13,571 nucleotides of DNA from Thermoanaerobacterales bacterium (GCA_017577565.1 PKRH01000098.1:1-13571), one strand, 5' to 3'; shown: positions 7,076 through 13,571, numbered from the stretch's first letter. The notes: generated by a model from the sequence alone, not told the origin. Numbers and translations are program-made.

Positions 7076-8173
7076 CTAGCCGGTCGTGCCAGTGTAGAAC
7101 GGTCCCGTCCGGACCCCCGGGCCCACCCGGGCGCCCGGCTCGAGCACGGCGAACGGCCCGACGACGGCGTCGTCGCCGATCTCGGCCCGGACCGCGACCG
7201 TCTCGTTGACCTTGGCCCGCTCGCCGACCCGGGTGTCGGACAGGCGGGTGGCGGGGCCGATCTCGCTGCCGGCGCCGACGGTCGTCCGCCCCTGCAGCAC
7301 CGTGCCGGGGAACAGGACGACGTCGGGCGCGAGCTCGACGGTCGTGTCGACGTAGGTCGTCGCCGGGTCGACCATGGCGACCCCGGCCCGCAGCCAGCGC
7401 TCGTTCGTGCGCCGGCGCAGCTCGGCCTCGGCGACGGCCAGCTGGGCCCGGTCGTTGACCCCCCAGGTCTCCTCGGGGTCGGGGGCGACGAGCGACACGA
7501 CCGGGTGGCCGGCCTCGGCGAGCACGGCGACGACGTCGGTCAGGTAGAGCTCGCCCTGGGAGTTGTCGGGGGTGATGCGGCGCAGCGCCGGGGCCAGCAG
7601 GCCGCCCCGGAAGACGTAGATGCCGGTGTTGACCTCGTCGATGGCCCGCTCCTCGGCGTTGGCGTCCCGGTGCTCGACGATGCGCCGGACCCGCCCCTCC
7701 TCGTCCCGCACGACGCGCCCGTAGCCGGTCGGGTCGTCGAGGCGGGCGGTGAGCACGGTGCAGGCGGCGCCGGACAGGCGGTGCTCGGTGACGAGCGCCT
7801 CCAGCGTCTCGGGCCGGACGAGCGGCGTGTCGCCAGGCACGACCAGCACGTCGCCGTCGTCGACGTCGAGCGAGTCGTCGGGGAGCCCGGTCAGGCCGAC
7901 GGCGACGGCGTCGCCGGTGCCCCGCTGCTCGCGCTGCTCGACGAACTCCAGGGGCAGGGCGCCGGCCTGCTCCTGGAGCGTCTTCACCACGAGGTCGCCG
8001 CCGAACCCCACCACCACGACGGCCCGGTCGCAGCCGCAGCCCGCCACCGCGTCGAGGACGTACTGCACCAGGGGGCGCCCGCACAGGACGTGCAGGGGCT
8101 TGGGCCGGGCCGACCGCATCCGCGTGCCCTGCCCGGCGGCGAGGACGATGGCCGACAGCGGACGCTGGGTCAT
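7076..8173 (-). CDS. glmU: GlmU-type UDP-GlcNAc pyrophosphorylase, acetyltransferase domain truncated
   Basis: The N-terminal domain (about 1-235) should transfer UMP from UTP to GlcNAc-1-phosphate. It has LAAGQGTRM (11-19), PKPLHVLCGRPL (24-35), QRGTGDAV (83-90), the metal aspartate in PGDTPL (D115), YGR (151-153), EVNTGIYVF (180-188), NSQGELYLTD (204-213) and GVN (238-240). The C-terminal left-handed beta helix starts at about 265 but the protein stops at residue 365 (TAG at 7076), whereas GlmU is usually about 450-495 residues. The part holding the acetyltransferase catalytic residues is absent, and the segment FAVLEPGA carries Glu345 where GlmU has the substrate-binding arginine (LRPGA). 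prs begins 33 bases later, so no lost fragment lies downstream. Probably a monofunctional uridyltransferase. A leaderless-type -10 precedes the ATG. Confidence 0.9.
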   Translation of the reverse strand: MTQRPLSAIVLAAGQGTRMRSARPKPLHVLCGRPLVQYVLDAVAGCGCDRAVVVVGFGGDLVVKTLQEQAGALPLEFVEQREQRGTGDAVAVGLTGLPDDSLDVDDGDVLVVPGDTPLVRPETLEALVTEHRLSGAACTVLTARLDDPTGYGRVVRDEEGRVRRIVEHRDANAEERAIDEVNTGIYVFRGGLLAPALRRITPDNSQGELYLTDVVAVLAEAGHPVVSLVAPDPEETWGVNDRAQLAVAEAELRRRTNERWLRAGVAMVDPATTYVDTTVELAPDVVLFPGTVLQGRTTVGAGSEIGPATRLSDTRVGERAKVNETVAVRAEIGDDAVVGPFAVLEPGARVGPGVRTGPFYTGTTG

Positions 8174-8179
8174 GTCCCC

Positions 8180-8185
8180 GTTGTA
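8180..8185 (-). promoter_or_regulatory. Candidate -10 element of glmU
   Basis: TACAAC on the minus strand, six bases before the ATG at 8173. It lies in the 58-base gap after the STAS gene and would drive the glmU-prs cluster. The intervening GGGGAC could also act as a weak ribosome site, but the spacing fits a leaderless start. Confidence 0.45.
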
Positions 8186-8231
8186 GCGCCCCGACCGGAC
8201 GGTCGCGCGGCACCGGGCACGCGCCGGGCGG

Positions 8232-8564
8232 TCATGCCCCGGCCGTGCCGTCCACCAGCAGGTCGGTGACGCCGGCGACCTCCGCCACCCAGGTGACCTC
8301 CTGGGACACCGACGTGACCCGCAGGTCCACCCCCCGGTCGCGGGCGGCCTCCCGGGCCACGAGCAGCGCCCGGAGGCCGGCGGAGTCGATGAAGGTCACG
8401 GCCCCGGCGTCGAGCGCGATCTCGCGGGCGTCGCCGAGCTCGGACAGCCGCTCGTTGAGCACGCCGGACGCGAACATGTCCAGCTCGCCACCGAGGGTGA
8501 TGGTGGCCCGGTCGCCGTCGCGGACGACGTCGACGGTGAACGAGCCGGGTTGGTCGGAGGTCAC
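8232..8564 (-). CDS. STAS-domain anti-sigma factor antagonist
   Basis: Single-domain STAS protein of 110 residues, the SpoIIAA/RsbV type. Members bind an anti-sigma kinase when unphosphorylated and release it after serine phosphorylation. The phospho-site motif FIDSAGLRALL is intact, with Ser61 as the probable target, preceded by ITLGGELDMFASG (22-34), the typical second strand and first helix. The start is GTG at 8564, with TAGGCT six bases upstream and no ribosome site. It lies 34 bases after a gene for a fused phosphatase and RsbW-like ATPase on the same strand, its likely partner. The sigma factor it would control is not in the window. Which exact subtype it is cannot be told. Confidence 0.92.
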   Translation of the reverse strand: MTSDQPGSFTVDVVRDGDRATITLGGELDMFASGVLNERLSELGDAREIALDAGAVTFIDSAGLRALLVAREAARDRGVDLRVTSVSQEVTWVAEVAGVTDLLVDGTAGA

Positions 8565-8570
8565 GCGGCA

Positions 8571-8576
8571 AGCCTA
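8571..8576 (-). promoter_or_regulatory. Candidate -10 element of the STAS gene
   Basis: TAGGCT on the minus strand fits TANNNT and ends six bases (TGCCGC) before the GTG at 8564. It would allow the antagonist to be made separately from the upstream phosphatase/ATPase, although readthrough is also possible. Confidence 0.5.
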
Positions 8577-8598
8577 CGGGCGGCGGGCCACGAACCGG

Positions 8599-10218
8599 TC
8601 ACGCCGGGCCGCGCACGGCCGTCGGGACCTCGAGGCGCACCACGGTGCCGCCCTCGGAGGTGTCGACCGCCATGTCGACCGTGCACGCCCGCATGATGCG
8701 CATGCCGCGGCCGCGGCTGCCGTCGGGCGCCCCGCTCCCCCGCCACCGGCCGTGGTCGCGCACGGTGGCGACGACGCGGTCGTCGGCGGCCGCCAGCTCG
8801 ACCTCGACCGTCCCGCCCTCGGGGCCGTAGGCGTGCTCGACCGCGTTGGCGACGGCCTCGCCCACGGCGAGGAGGATCATCATCTGCGACTGGTCGGTGA
8901 GCCCGAGCGGGGCGAGCCACCGCCGCAGCGCGGCGCGCACCTCGGCGAGCGAGGGCGGCTCGGCCCGCACCTCTAGGCGGAGCGGGTCGCCGGCCGGGTC
9001 CTCGCGCCGCAGCACCAGCAGCGCGGTGTCGTCCCGGGTGCCCTCGTCGCCGAGCATGACCTCGATGGCGCGGGCGCAGCTCGCCTCGGCCGAGCCGGCC
9101 GCCAGGGCCGGCGCCAGGCGCTCGAAGCCCTTGTCGAGGGTCTCGCCCCGGCGCTCGACGAGCCCGTCGGTGTACAGGGCCAGCAGCGCGCCGGGCGGCA
9201 GGTCGACCGTCGAGGAGCGGCGCCGGAGGCCGGGGATCACGCCGAGCGGGGGGTCGACCGCCGCGTCGATCATCCGGGCCGGCTCGCCGGCGACGCGCGC
9301 CATCATCGGCAGGGGGTGGCCCGCCGAGGCGACCTCGACCGAGCCGAGCGTCGGGTCGAGGACGGCGTAGAGGACGGTCGTCATCTTCCCCGCCTCGAAG
9401 TGCTGGATCTTCTTGTCGAGCCGGGCCAGCACCTCGGCCGGGTCGAGGGAGGTCAGGGCGTAGCTGCGGAGCGCGCTGCGCAGCCGGCCCATGACCACCG
9501 CCGCCTCCAGCCCCCGGCCGATGACGTCGCCCATCACCACGCCGACGTGCCCGGACGGCAGCACGAACACGTCGTACCAGTCGCCCCCCACGCCGCCGAC
9601 GCCGGCCGGCAGGTAGCGGGCGGCCATCTCCAGGCCGGGGACGGTGGGCAGGCGGTCGGGGATCAGGCTGCGCTGCAGCGCCGACGCCGCCGCCTGCTCG
9701 ACCAGCGAGCGCCGGGCCTCGACCGCGGCCGCCAGCCGCTCGGCCACCCCCTCGAGGAGGTGGACCTCGTCGGGCTCGAAGTGGCGGCTGTGGGTGGAGC
9801 CGACGTGGAGCACCCCGATGAGCCGTCCGTCGACCACGAGCGGCACGCCGAGCAGCGACCGGAGCCCCCGCTCCAGCAGGATCGGGCTGTCGACGACCGC
9901 CCGGTCGATGTCGTCGAGCACGATCGGCCGCCGGCCCGAGGCGACCTGGCCGGCGAAGCCCGAGCCGACGCGCACCCGCACCCCCCGGCGCACCTCGGCC
10001 TCGAGGCCGATCGCGGCGGTGGCGACCAGGTCGCCCGTGCCCTCGTCGAGCAGCAGGACGACCGCGGTCTGGACGTCGAGGAGCTCCCGCACCCGCTCGA
10101 GGACCTGGGTGAGCAGCGCCTCGACGGCCACCTCGCCCAGGGCGGCGTCGGTGAGCGCCTCGATGCGGCGCAGGCGCTCGGCCTCGCCGGGAGCGCCGGG
10201 CTCCTCGGTGACGGGCAT
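8599..10218 (-). CDS. GAF - SpoIIE-type PP2C phosphatase - RsbW-like ATPase fusion protein
   Basis: Cytosolic regulator of 539 residues with three parts. A GAF sensor domain spans about 30-170. A SpoIIE/RsbU-type serine phosphatase spans about 190-405, with metal-binding aspartates in GGDWYD (211-216), GDVIGRG (230-236), YTDGLVE (349-355) and RDDTALLVL (395-403). A GHKL ATPase of the anti-sigma kinase type spans about 420-533, with N-box EAVANAVEHAY (454-464), VRDHG (486-490) and GRGMRIMR (503-510). It thus joins the antagonist phosphatase and antagonist kinase activities; the STAS target is encoded next. No membrane helix is seen. The ATG at 10218 is preferred over an upstream start at 10338, since TAGCCT lies seven bases before it and the extra 40 residues are low-quality, arginine-rich shadow sequence overlapping the divergent DUF72 gene. 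The signal sensed by GAF is unknown. Confidence 0.93.
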   Translation of the reverse strand: MPVTEEPGAPGEAERLRRIEALTDAALGEVAVEALLTQVLERVRELLDVQTAVVLLLDEGTGDLVATAAIGLEAEVRRGVRVRVGSGFAGQVASGRRPIVLDDIDRAVVDSPILLERGLRSLLGVPLVVDGRLIGVLHVGSTHSRHFEPDEVHLLEGVAERLAAAVEARRSLVEQAAASALQRSLIPDRLPTVPGLEMAARYLPAGVGGVGGDWYDVFVLPSGHVGVVMGDVIGRGLEAAVVMGRLRSALRSYALTSLDPAEVLARLDKKIQHFEAGKMTTVLYAVLDPTLGSVEVASAGHPLPMMARVAGEPARMIDAAVDPPLGVIPGLRRRSSTVDLPPGALLALYTDGLVERRGETLDKGFERLAPALAAGSAEASCARAIEVMLGDEGTRDDTALLVLRREDPAGDPLRLEVRAEPPSLAEVRAALRRWLAPLGLTDQSQMMILLAVGEAVANAVEHAYGPEGGTVEVELAAADDRVVATVRDHGRWRGSGAPDGSRGRGMRIMRACTVDMAVDTSEGGTVVRLEVPTAVRGPA

Positions 10219-10225
10219 CGCCCCC

Positions 10226-10231
10226 AGGCTA
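10226..10231 (-). promoter_or_regulatory. Candidate -10 element of the phosphatase/ATPase gene
   Basis: TAGCCT on the minus strand fits TANNNT and ends seven bases before the ATG at 10218. The 34-base gap to the divergent DUF72 gene leaves little room for a leader, so a leaderless start is likely. Confidence 0.5.
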
Positions 10232-10240
10232 GGGGCGCGG

Positions 10241-10246
10241 CATGAT
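10241..10246 (+). promoter_or_regulatory. Possible -10 element of the DUF72 gene
   Basis: CATGAT matches four of six TATAAT positions and ends six bases before the GTG at 10253. It is nine bases from the opposing -10, so the two core promoters would overlap. Confidence 0.35.
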
Positions 10247-10252
10247 CGACGG

Positions 10253-11209
10253 GTGAGCGACGCCGCCCGCCTGGGCCCCGTCCTGACGGTCCACGGCGCC
10301 GAGGTGCGGGTCGGGACCTGCTCCTGGGCGGACCGCACGCTGGTGCGGGAGACCGACTGGTACCCCCGCCGGACGATGAGCGCGGCCGAGCGCCTCGCCC
10401 ACTACGCCGCCCACTTCCCGGTGGTCGAGGCCGACAGCACCTACTACCGGCCGCCGTCCCGGCAGCTCACCGCGGGCTGGGCCGAGCGCTCGCCGGCGGG
10501 GTTCCGGATGGACGTCAAGGCCTACTCGCTCATGACCGGCCACCCGACGAAGCCCGAGACGCTGTGGCCGGACATCGCCGAGGCCCTCGACCCGGAGGCC
10601 GCCGGCAAGCGCAACGTCTACCCCCACCACCTGCCCGAGGACGCCGTCGAGGAGGTGTGGCGCCGGTTCGCCGACGCGCTGGCGCCCCTGGCCGAGGCCG
10701 GGAAGCTGGGCGCGGTGCTCCTGCAGTACCCGCCGTGGTTCACGCCCAAGCGGGCGAACCGGGAGGAGCTGGCCCGGGCCCGCCGGCGCCTGGACGGCCT
10801 CGCGGTCAGCGTCGAGCTGCGGTCGCCCCGGTGGTTCGGGCCCGACGACCTCGACCGCACGATCGGGTGGCTGGCCGACCACGACCTCGCGCTCGTGGCC
10901 GTCGACGCCCCCGAGGTCTCCGGGCTGCCCCGCACCGCGGTGGCGACGGCCGACCACGCCGTCGTGCGCTTCCACGGGCGGAGCGACGACACCTGGTCGT
11001 CCCGGACCGCGACGGCGGCCGAGCGGTTCCGCTACCTCTACGACCGGCGCGAGCTGCGCCCGTGGGTCCGGAAGGTGGCGCAGCTCGCCGAGCAGACCCG
11101 CGAGGTCCACGTGCTGATGAACAACTGCTACCGCGACCACGCCGTGCGCAACGCCGCCGACATGGTCGACCTGCTCCGCACGGTCGCGGACCCGACCCCG
11201 GCGGTGTGA
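10253..11209 (+). CDS. DUF72 (YecE-like) family protein
   Basis: Member of the DUF72 family, whose biochemical role is not established; members fold as TIM barrels. The protein has 318 residues from the GTG at 10253. Family segments in order are VGTCSWAD near 20 followed by DWYP, VEADSTYYRPPS, FRMDVKAYS, LLQYPPWFTP, VELRSPRWF, VVRFHGRSD and HVLMNNCYRDHAVRNA near the C-terminus. There is no signal peptide or membrane helix. A longer open frame upstream is a shadow of the divergent phosphatase gene. It is divergent from the partner-switching genes and 19 bases before the acyl-CoA dehydrogenase, but nothing ties it functionally to either. Family certain, function unknown. Confidence 0.9.
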   Translation: MSDAARLGPVLTVHGAEVRVGTCSWADRTLVRETDWYPRRTMSAAERLAHYAAHFPVVEADSTYYRPPSRQLTAGWAERSPAGFRMDVKAYSLMTGHPTKPETLWPDIAEALDPEAAGKRNVYPHHLPEDAVEEVWRRFADALAPLAEAGKLGAVLLQYPPWFTPKRANREELARARRRLDGLAVSVELRSPRWFGPDDLDRTIGWLADHDLALVAVDAPEVSGLPRTAVATADHAVVRFHGRSDDTWSSRTATAAERFRYLYDRRELRPWVRKVAQLAEQTREVHVLMNNCYRDHAVRNAADMVDLLRTVADPTPAV

Positions 11210-11216
11210 CACGGGT

Positions 11217-11222
11217 TACGTT
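11217..11222 (+). promoter_or_regulatory. Candidate -10 element of the acyl-CoA dehydrogenase gene
   Basis: TACGTT fits TANNNT and ends six bases (CGCGGC) before the ATG at 11229. It falls in the 19-base gap after the DUF72 stop, where no ribosome binding site is visible, so the dehydrogenase may be transcribed on its own as a leaderless mRNA. Confidence 0.5.
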
Positions 11223-11228
11223 CGCGGC

Positions 11229-13382
11229 ATGTCGCTCGCGATCACCGACGAACACCGGGCCCTGGCCGACACCGCGGCCGACTTCCTCGCCCGCCACGAC
11301 GCCCGGGCGGCGGCCCGGGCCCTGCTCGAAGCCCCCGAGGAGGCCCTGCCGGCGTGGTGGGACGACCTCGTCGCCCTCGGCTGGCTCGGGTTGCACGTGC
11401 CGGAGGAGCACGGCGGCTCCGGCTTCGGCATCGAGGAGCTCGTCGTCGTGGTCGAGCAGATGGGGCGCGCCCTGGCGCCCGGGCCGTTCGTGCCCACGGT
11501 CGTCGCGAGCGCCGTGCTGGCCGCGGTGGGCGGTGACGCGGCCAAGGCCCACCTGCCCGCGCTCGCCGACGGCTCCCGCACCGGGGCCGTCGCCCTGGGC
11601 GGCGAGGTCACCGTCGACGGGGGCACCGCCTCCGGCCCGGCCGGGGTCGTGCTCGGCGGCGGGCTGGCCGACGTCCTGCTCGTGCCCGCGGGCGACGACG
11701 TCGTGGTCGTCGAGCGGGGCGAGGGCGTCACCGTCGAGGTGCCGCGCAACCTCGACCCCACCCGGCGGTCGGCCCGCGTCACGCTCGACGGCGCGCCGGC
11801 GACGGTACTGCCCGGCGCCCGCCGGCTGCTCGTCGACCTGGCCCGGGTCGTCCTCTCGGCCGAGGCGGTCGGGCTGGCCCGCGCCTGCACCGACGCGGCC
11901 GCCGCCTACGCCAAGGAGCGGGTCCAGTTCGGCCGGCCCATCGGCACGTTCCAGGCGGTGAAGCACCACTGCGCCAACATGGCCGTCGCCACCGAGCTGG
12001 CCACCAGCGCCGTGTGGGACGCCGCCCGGGCCGCGGCCGCCGGCGGCGACCAGCTCACCTACGCCGCGGCGGTGGCCGCCACCCTCGCCGGCCCCGCCGC
12101 CGACCTGTGTGCCAACCTCAACACCCAGGTCCACGGCGGCATCGCCATCACCTGGGAGCACGACGCCCACCTGTTCATGCGCCGGGCCACGACGCTGCTC
12201 GGCCTCCTCGAGCCCGACCGCGCCGCCCGCGAGCTCACCGACCTCACCCGCCGGGGCGTCACCCGCGAGCGCTCGGTCGAGCTGCCGCCCGAGGCCGAGG
12301 CGTTCCGGGCCGAGGTGCGGGCCTTCGCCGAGCGCGTCAAGGACCTGCCGCCCGACGAGCAGCGGCGCGAGCTCATCGACTCCGGCTACGCCGTGCCCCA
12401 CTGGCCCAAGCCGTGGGGGCGGGAGGCCGGCGCCGTCGAGCAGCTGGTCATCGAGCAGGAGCTCGCCGCGGCCGGGATCACCCGCCCCTCCTACGGCATC
12501 ACCGGCTGGGTCATCCTCACGCTCGTCCAGCACGCGAACGAGGACCAGATCGCCCGCTGGGTGCGCCCGGCGCTGGAGCAGGAGGTGATCTGGTGCCAGC
12601 TGTTCTCGGAGCCCGACGCCGGCTCCGACGCCGCCGGCGTCAAGACCCGGGCGACCCGGGTCGAGGGCGGCTGGCTGGTCAACGGCCAGAAGGTGTGGAC
12701 GAGCGGCGCCCACGTGGCCGGGATGGGCTTCGCCACCGTGCGCACCAACCCCGACGCCCCCAAGCACGAGGGGATCACCACCATGGTGATCGACATGCAC
12801 GCGGAGGGCGTCGAGGTGCGCCCGCTGCGCATGTCCAACGGCGGCGCCGAGTTCAACGAGGTGTTCTTCAACGACGTCTTCGTGCCCGACGACGACGTCG
12901 TCGGGCCGGTCGACGGCGGCTGGACGGTCGCCCGGGCCACGCTCGGGAACGAGAGCATCAGCATCGGCGGCGGTGAGGGCGGCATGTCGCTGCCCGGCTC
13001 GGCGCTGATCCCGGCCTTCGACGCCAACCCCGACCGCCTCGCCGGCGGCGCCGGCCGGATCGGCCGCTACATCGCCACCCACCAGGCGATGACCCTGCTC
13101 AACCTGCGGCGGGCCCACCGGGCGGTCGCCGGCGGCGAGCCCGGTCCCGAGGGGGCGATCACCAAGCTGGTCCTGTCCGAGCTGGGCCACGAGGCGGCCG
13201 CGATCCTCACCGAGCTGACCGGGCCCGACGTGGCGTTCATGGACGGGGCCGGTGCGCTGACCGGCAACCTCGTGCTCATGCACCGGGCCATGTCGATCGC
13301 CGGCGGCACGTCCGAGATCAAGCGCAACCAGATCGGCGAGCGCATCCTCGGGCTGCCCCGGGACCCGCTCCTCGACAAGTAG
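11229..13382 (+). CDS. Two-domain fused acyl-CoA dehydrogenase (FadE34-like)
   Basis: Flavin enzyme that would introduce the alpha-beta double bond into an acyl-CoA. The 717 residues are two acyl-CoA dehydrogenase units joined head to tail (about 1-340 and 350-717), the size and layout of mycobacterial FadE34, which acts on a steroid side chain. The N-terminal unit keeps KERVQFGRPIGTFQAVKH (229-246) and NTQVHGGIAITWEHDAH (298-314) but its middle domain lacks the flavin motifs. The C-terminal unit has WCQLFSEPDAGSD (455-467), VNGQKVWTSGAH (484-495), TLGNESISIGGG (571-582, E575 in the place of the catalytic glutamate of isovaleryl-type enzymes) and AGGTSEIKRNQIGERILGLPRDP (691-713). So one composite active site is likely. 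The steroid substrate is only an analogy. Confidence 0.93.
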   Translation: MSLAITDEHRALADTAADFLARHDARAAARALLEAPEEALPAWWDDLVALGWLGLHVPEEHGGSGFGIEELVVVVEQMGRALAPGPFVPTVVASAVLAAVGGDAAKAHLPALADGSRTGAVALGGEVTVDGGTASGPAGVVLGGGLADVLLVPAGDDVVVVERGEGVTVEVPRNLDPTRRSARVTLDGAPATVLPGARRLLVDLARVVLSAEAVGLARACTDAAAAYAKERVQFGRPIGTFQAVKHHCANMAVATELATSAVWDAARAAAAGGDQLTYAAAVAATLAGPAADLCANLNTQVHGGIAITWEHDAHLFMRRATTLLGLLEPDRAARELTDLTRRGVTRERSVELPPEAEAFRAEVRAFAERVKDLPPDEQRRELIDSGYAVPHWPKPWGREAGAVEQLVIEQELAAAGITRPSYGITGWVILTLVQHANEDQIARWVRPALEQEVIWCQLFSEPDAGSDAAGVKTRATRVEGGWLVNGQKVWTSGAHVAGMGFATVRTNPDAPKHEGITTMVIDMHAEGVEVRPLRMSNGGAEFNEVFFNDVFVPDDDVVGPVDGGWTVARATLGNESISIGGGEGGMSLPGSALIPAFDANPDRLAGGAGRIGRYIATHQAMTLLNLRRAHRAVAGGEPGPEGAITKLVLSELGHEAAAILTELTGPDVAFMDGAGALTGNLVLMHRAMSIAGGTSEIKRNQIGERILGLPRDPLLDK

Positions 13383-13400
13383 CGGCCCACCGGGCCCGGC

Positions 13401-13434
13401 GGGGGCGCGGGGCGCCCCGAGGGCCCGCGCCCCC
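13401..13434 (+). terminator. Possible hairpin terminator after the dehydrogenase
   Basis: An 11-base perfect stem (13401-13411 with 13424-13434) and a 12-base loop lie 18 bases after the stop codon. There is no T-tract, so it is at best the U-less type proposed for GC-rich actinobacteria. It may also be the feature that stopped sequencing or assembly. Confidence 0.4.
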
Positions 13435-13455
13435 CCCGGCGGCCGCAGAAGAACG

Positions 13456-13475
13456 GCGGGGGCACCACCCCCCGC
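13456..13475. repeat. Second short inverted repeat
   Basis: GCGGGGG and CCCCCGC form a seven-base stem around a six-base loop. No T-tract follows. The location is close to the contaminated end, so it may be distorted. Confidence 0.4.
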
Positions 13476-13502
13476 AACGCCGGACCGCCGAAGGAGCGCC
13501 AC

Positions 13503-13571
13503 CCGGCTCTTATAAACAACTCCCCGCCCACCAAGAAGGCCACAAAATACGAATGCCGCATCTGGTTTGAA
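13503..13571. other. Degraded Illumina Nextera adapter at contig end (not genomic)
   Basis: From 13503 the sequence matches CTGTCTCTTATACACATCT, the Nextera mosaic end, at 15 of 19 positions. It continues with a CCGAGCCCACGAGAC-like segment (9 of 15), then about eight index-like bases, then a match to the P7 adapter tail beginning ATCTCGTATGCCG (16 of 26 from 13546). Order and spacing agree with a read-through adapter to within one base. GC content also drops sharply. This is an error-rich sequencing artefact joined to the contig. Confidence 0.88.

Larger units (their letters stand above)
13383..13502. other. Gene-free GC-rich stretch after the dehydrogenase
   Basis: There is no credible coding region. 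It holds two GC hairpins (listed separately) and runs of C and G. Because adapter sequence follows, base quality in the distal part is doubtful. Confidence 0.6.

Noticed and set aside
10806..13502. An 898-residue minus-strand open frame opposite the acyl-CoA dehydrogenase
   Set aside because: It is a shadow of the dehydrogenase codon pattern with no recognisable domain, and it begins next to adapter sequence.
13503..13571. A/T-richer tail as a horizontally acquired segment or mobile element edge
   Set aside because: Its order of motifs matches Nextera adapter read-through.
1..13571. CRISPR arrays, tRNA or rRNA genes, insertion sequences, phage genes
   Set aside because: I saw no spaced direct repeats, no tRNA-like arms, no transposase or integrase motifs and no attachment-site duplications in the window.

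Overview
The window is very GC-rich DNA from an actinobacterium. Supporting evidence is the actinobacterial gene order ctaE-qcrC-qcrA-qcrB, with a diheme QcrC and a three-helix Rieske protein, the glmU-prs-rplY-pth cluster, a fused FadE34-like acyl-CoA dehydrogenase, and many start codons that sit directly behind a -10 hexamer (leaderless mRNAs). A deep-branching lineage such as Acidimicrobiia is my guess and is not proven by the sequence. The right edge appears to be a true contig end, because the last ~69 bases are degraded Illumina/Nextera adapter.

Layout. (1) Bases 1-3687, minus strand: ctaE, qcrC, qcrA, qcrB (qcrB runs off the left edge), encoding part of the cytochrome bc1-aa3 respiratory supercomplex. 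(2) Bases 3845-4693, plus strand, divergent from ctaE: a CtaG-type oxidase copper-assembly membrane protein. (3) Bases 4677-8173, minus strand: glmU, prs, rplY, pth, a housekeeping cluster for UDP-sugar, PRPP and translation. GlmU is short and lacks the catalytic half of its acetyltransferase domain. (4) Bases 8232-10218, minus strand: a GAF-SpoIIE-type phosphatase fused to an RsbW-type ATPase, followed by a STAS antagonist, which together look like a compact partner-switching regulator. (5) Plus strand: a DUF72 protein (10253-11209), divergent from the phosphatase, then a two-domain acyl-CoA dehydrogenase (11229-13382). (6) Bases 13383-13571: no gene; GC-rich hairpins, then adapter.

How the parts fit. 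QcrB, QcrA and QcrC pass electrons from menaquinol through Rieske and c hemes to the oxidase containing CtaE; CtaG probably helps load copper into that oxidase. The phosphatase/ATPase and STAS proteins probably control a sigma factor that is not in the window. The most useful observations are the truncated GlmU, the shared leaderless promoter geometry (which also moves the ctaE start), the fused kinase-phosphatase regulator, the split FAD site of the dehydrogenase, and the adapter at the contig end. I did not find a convincingly new multi-gene system.
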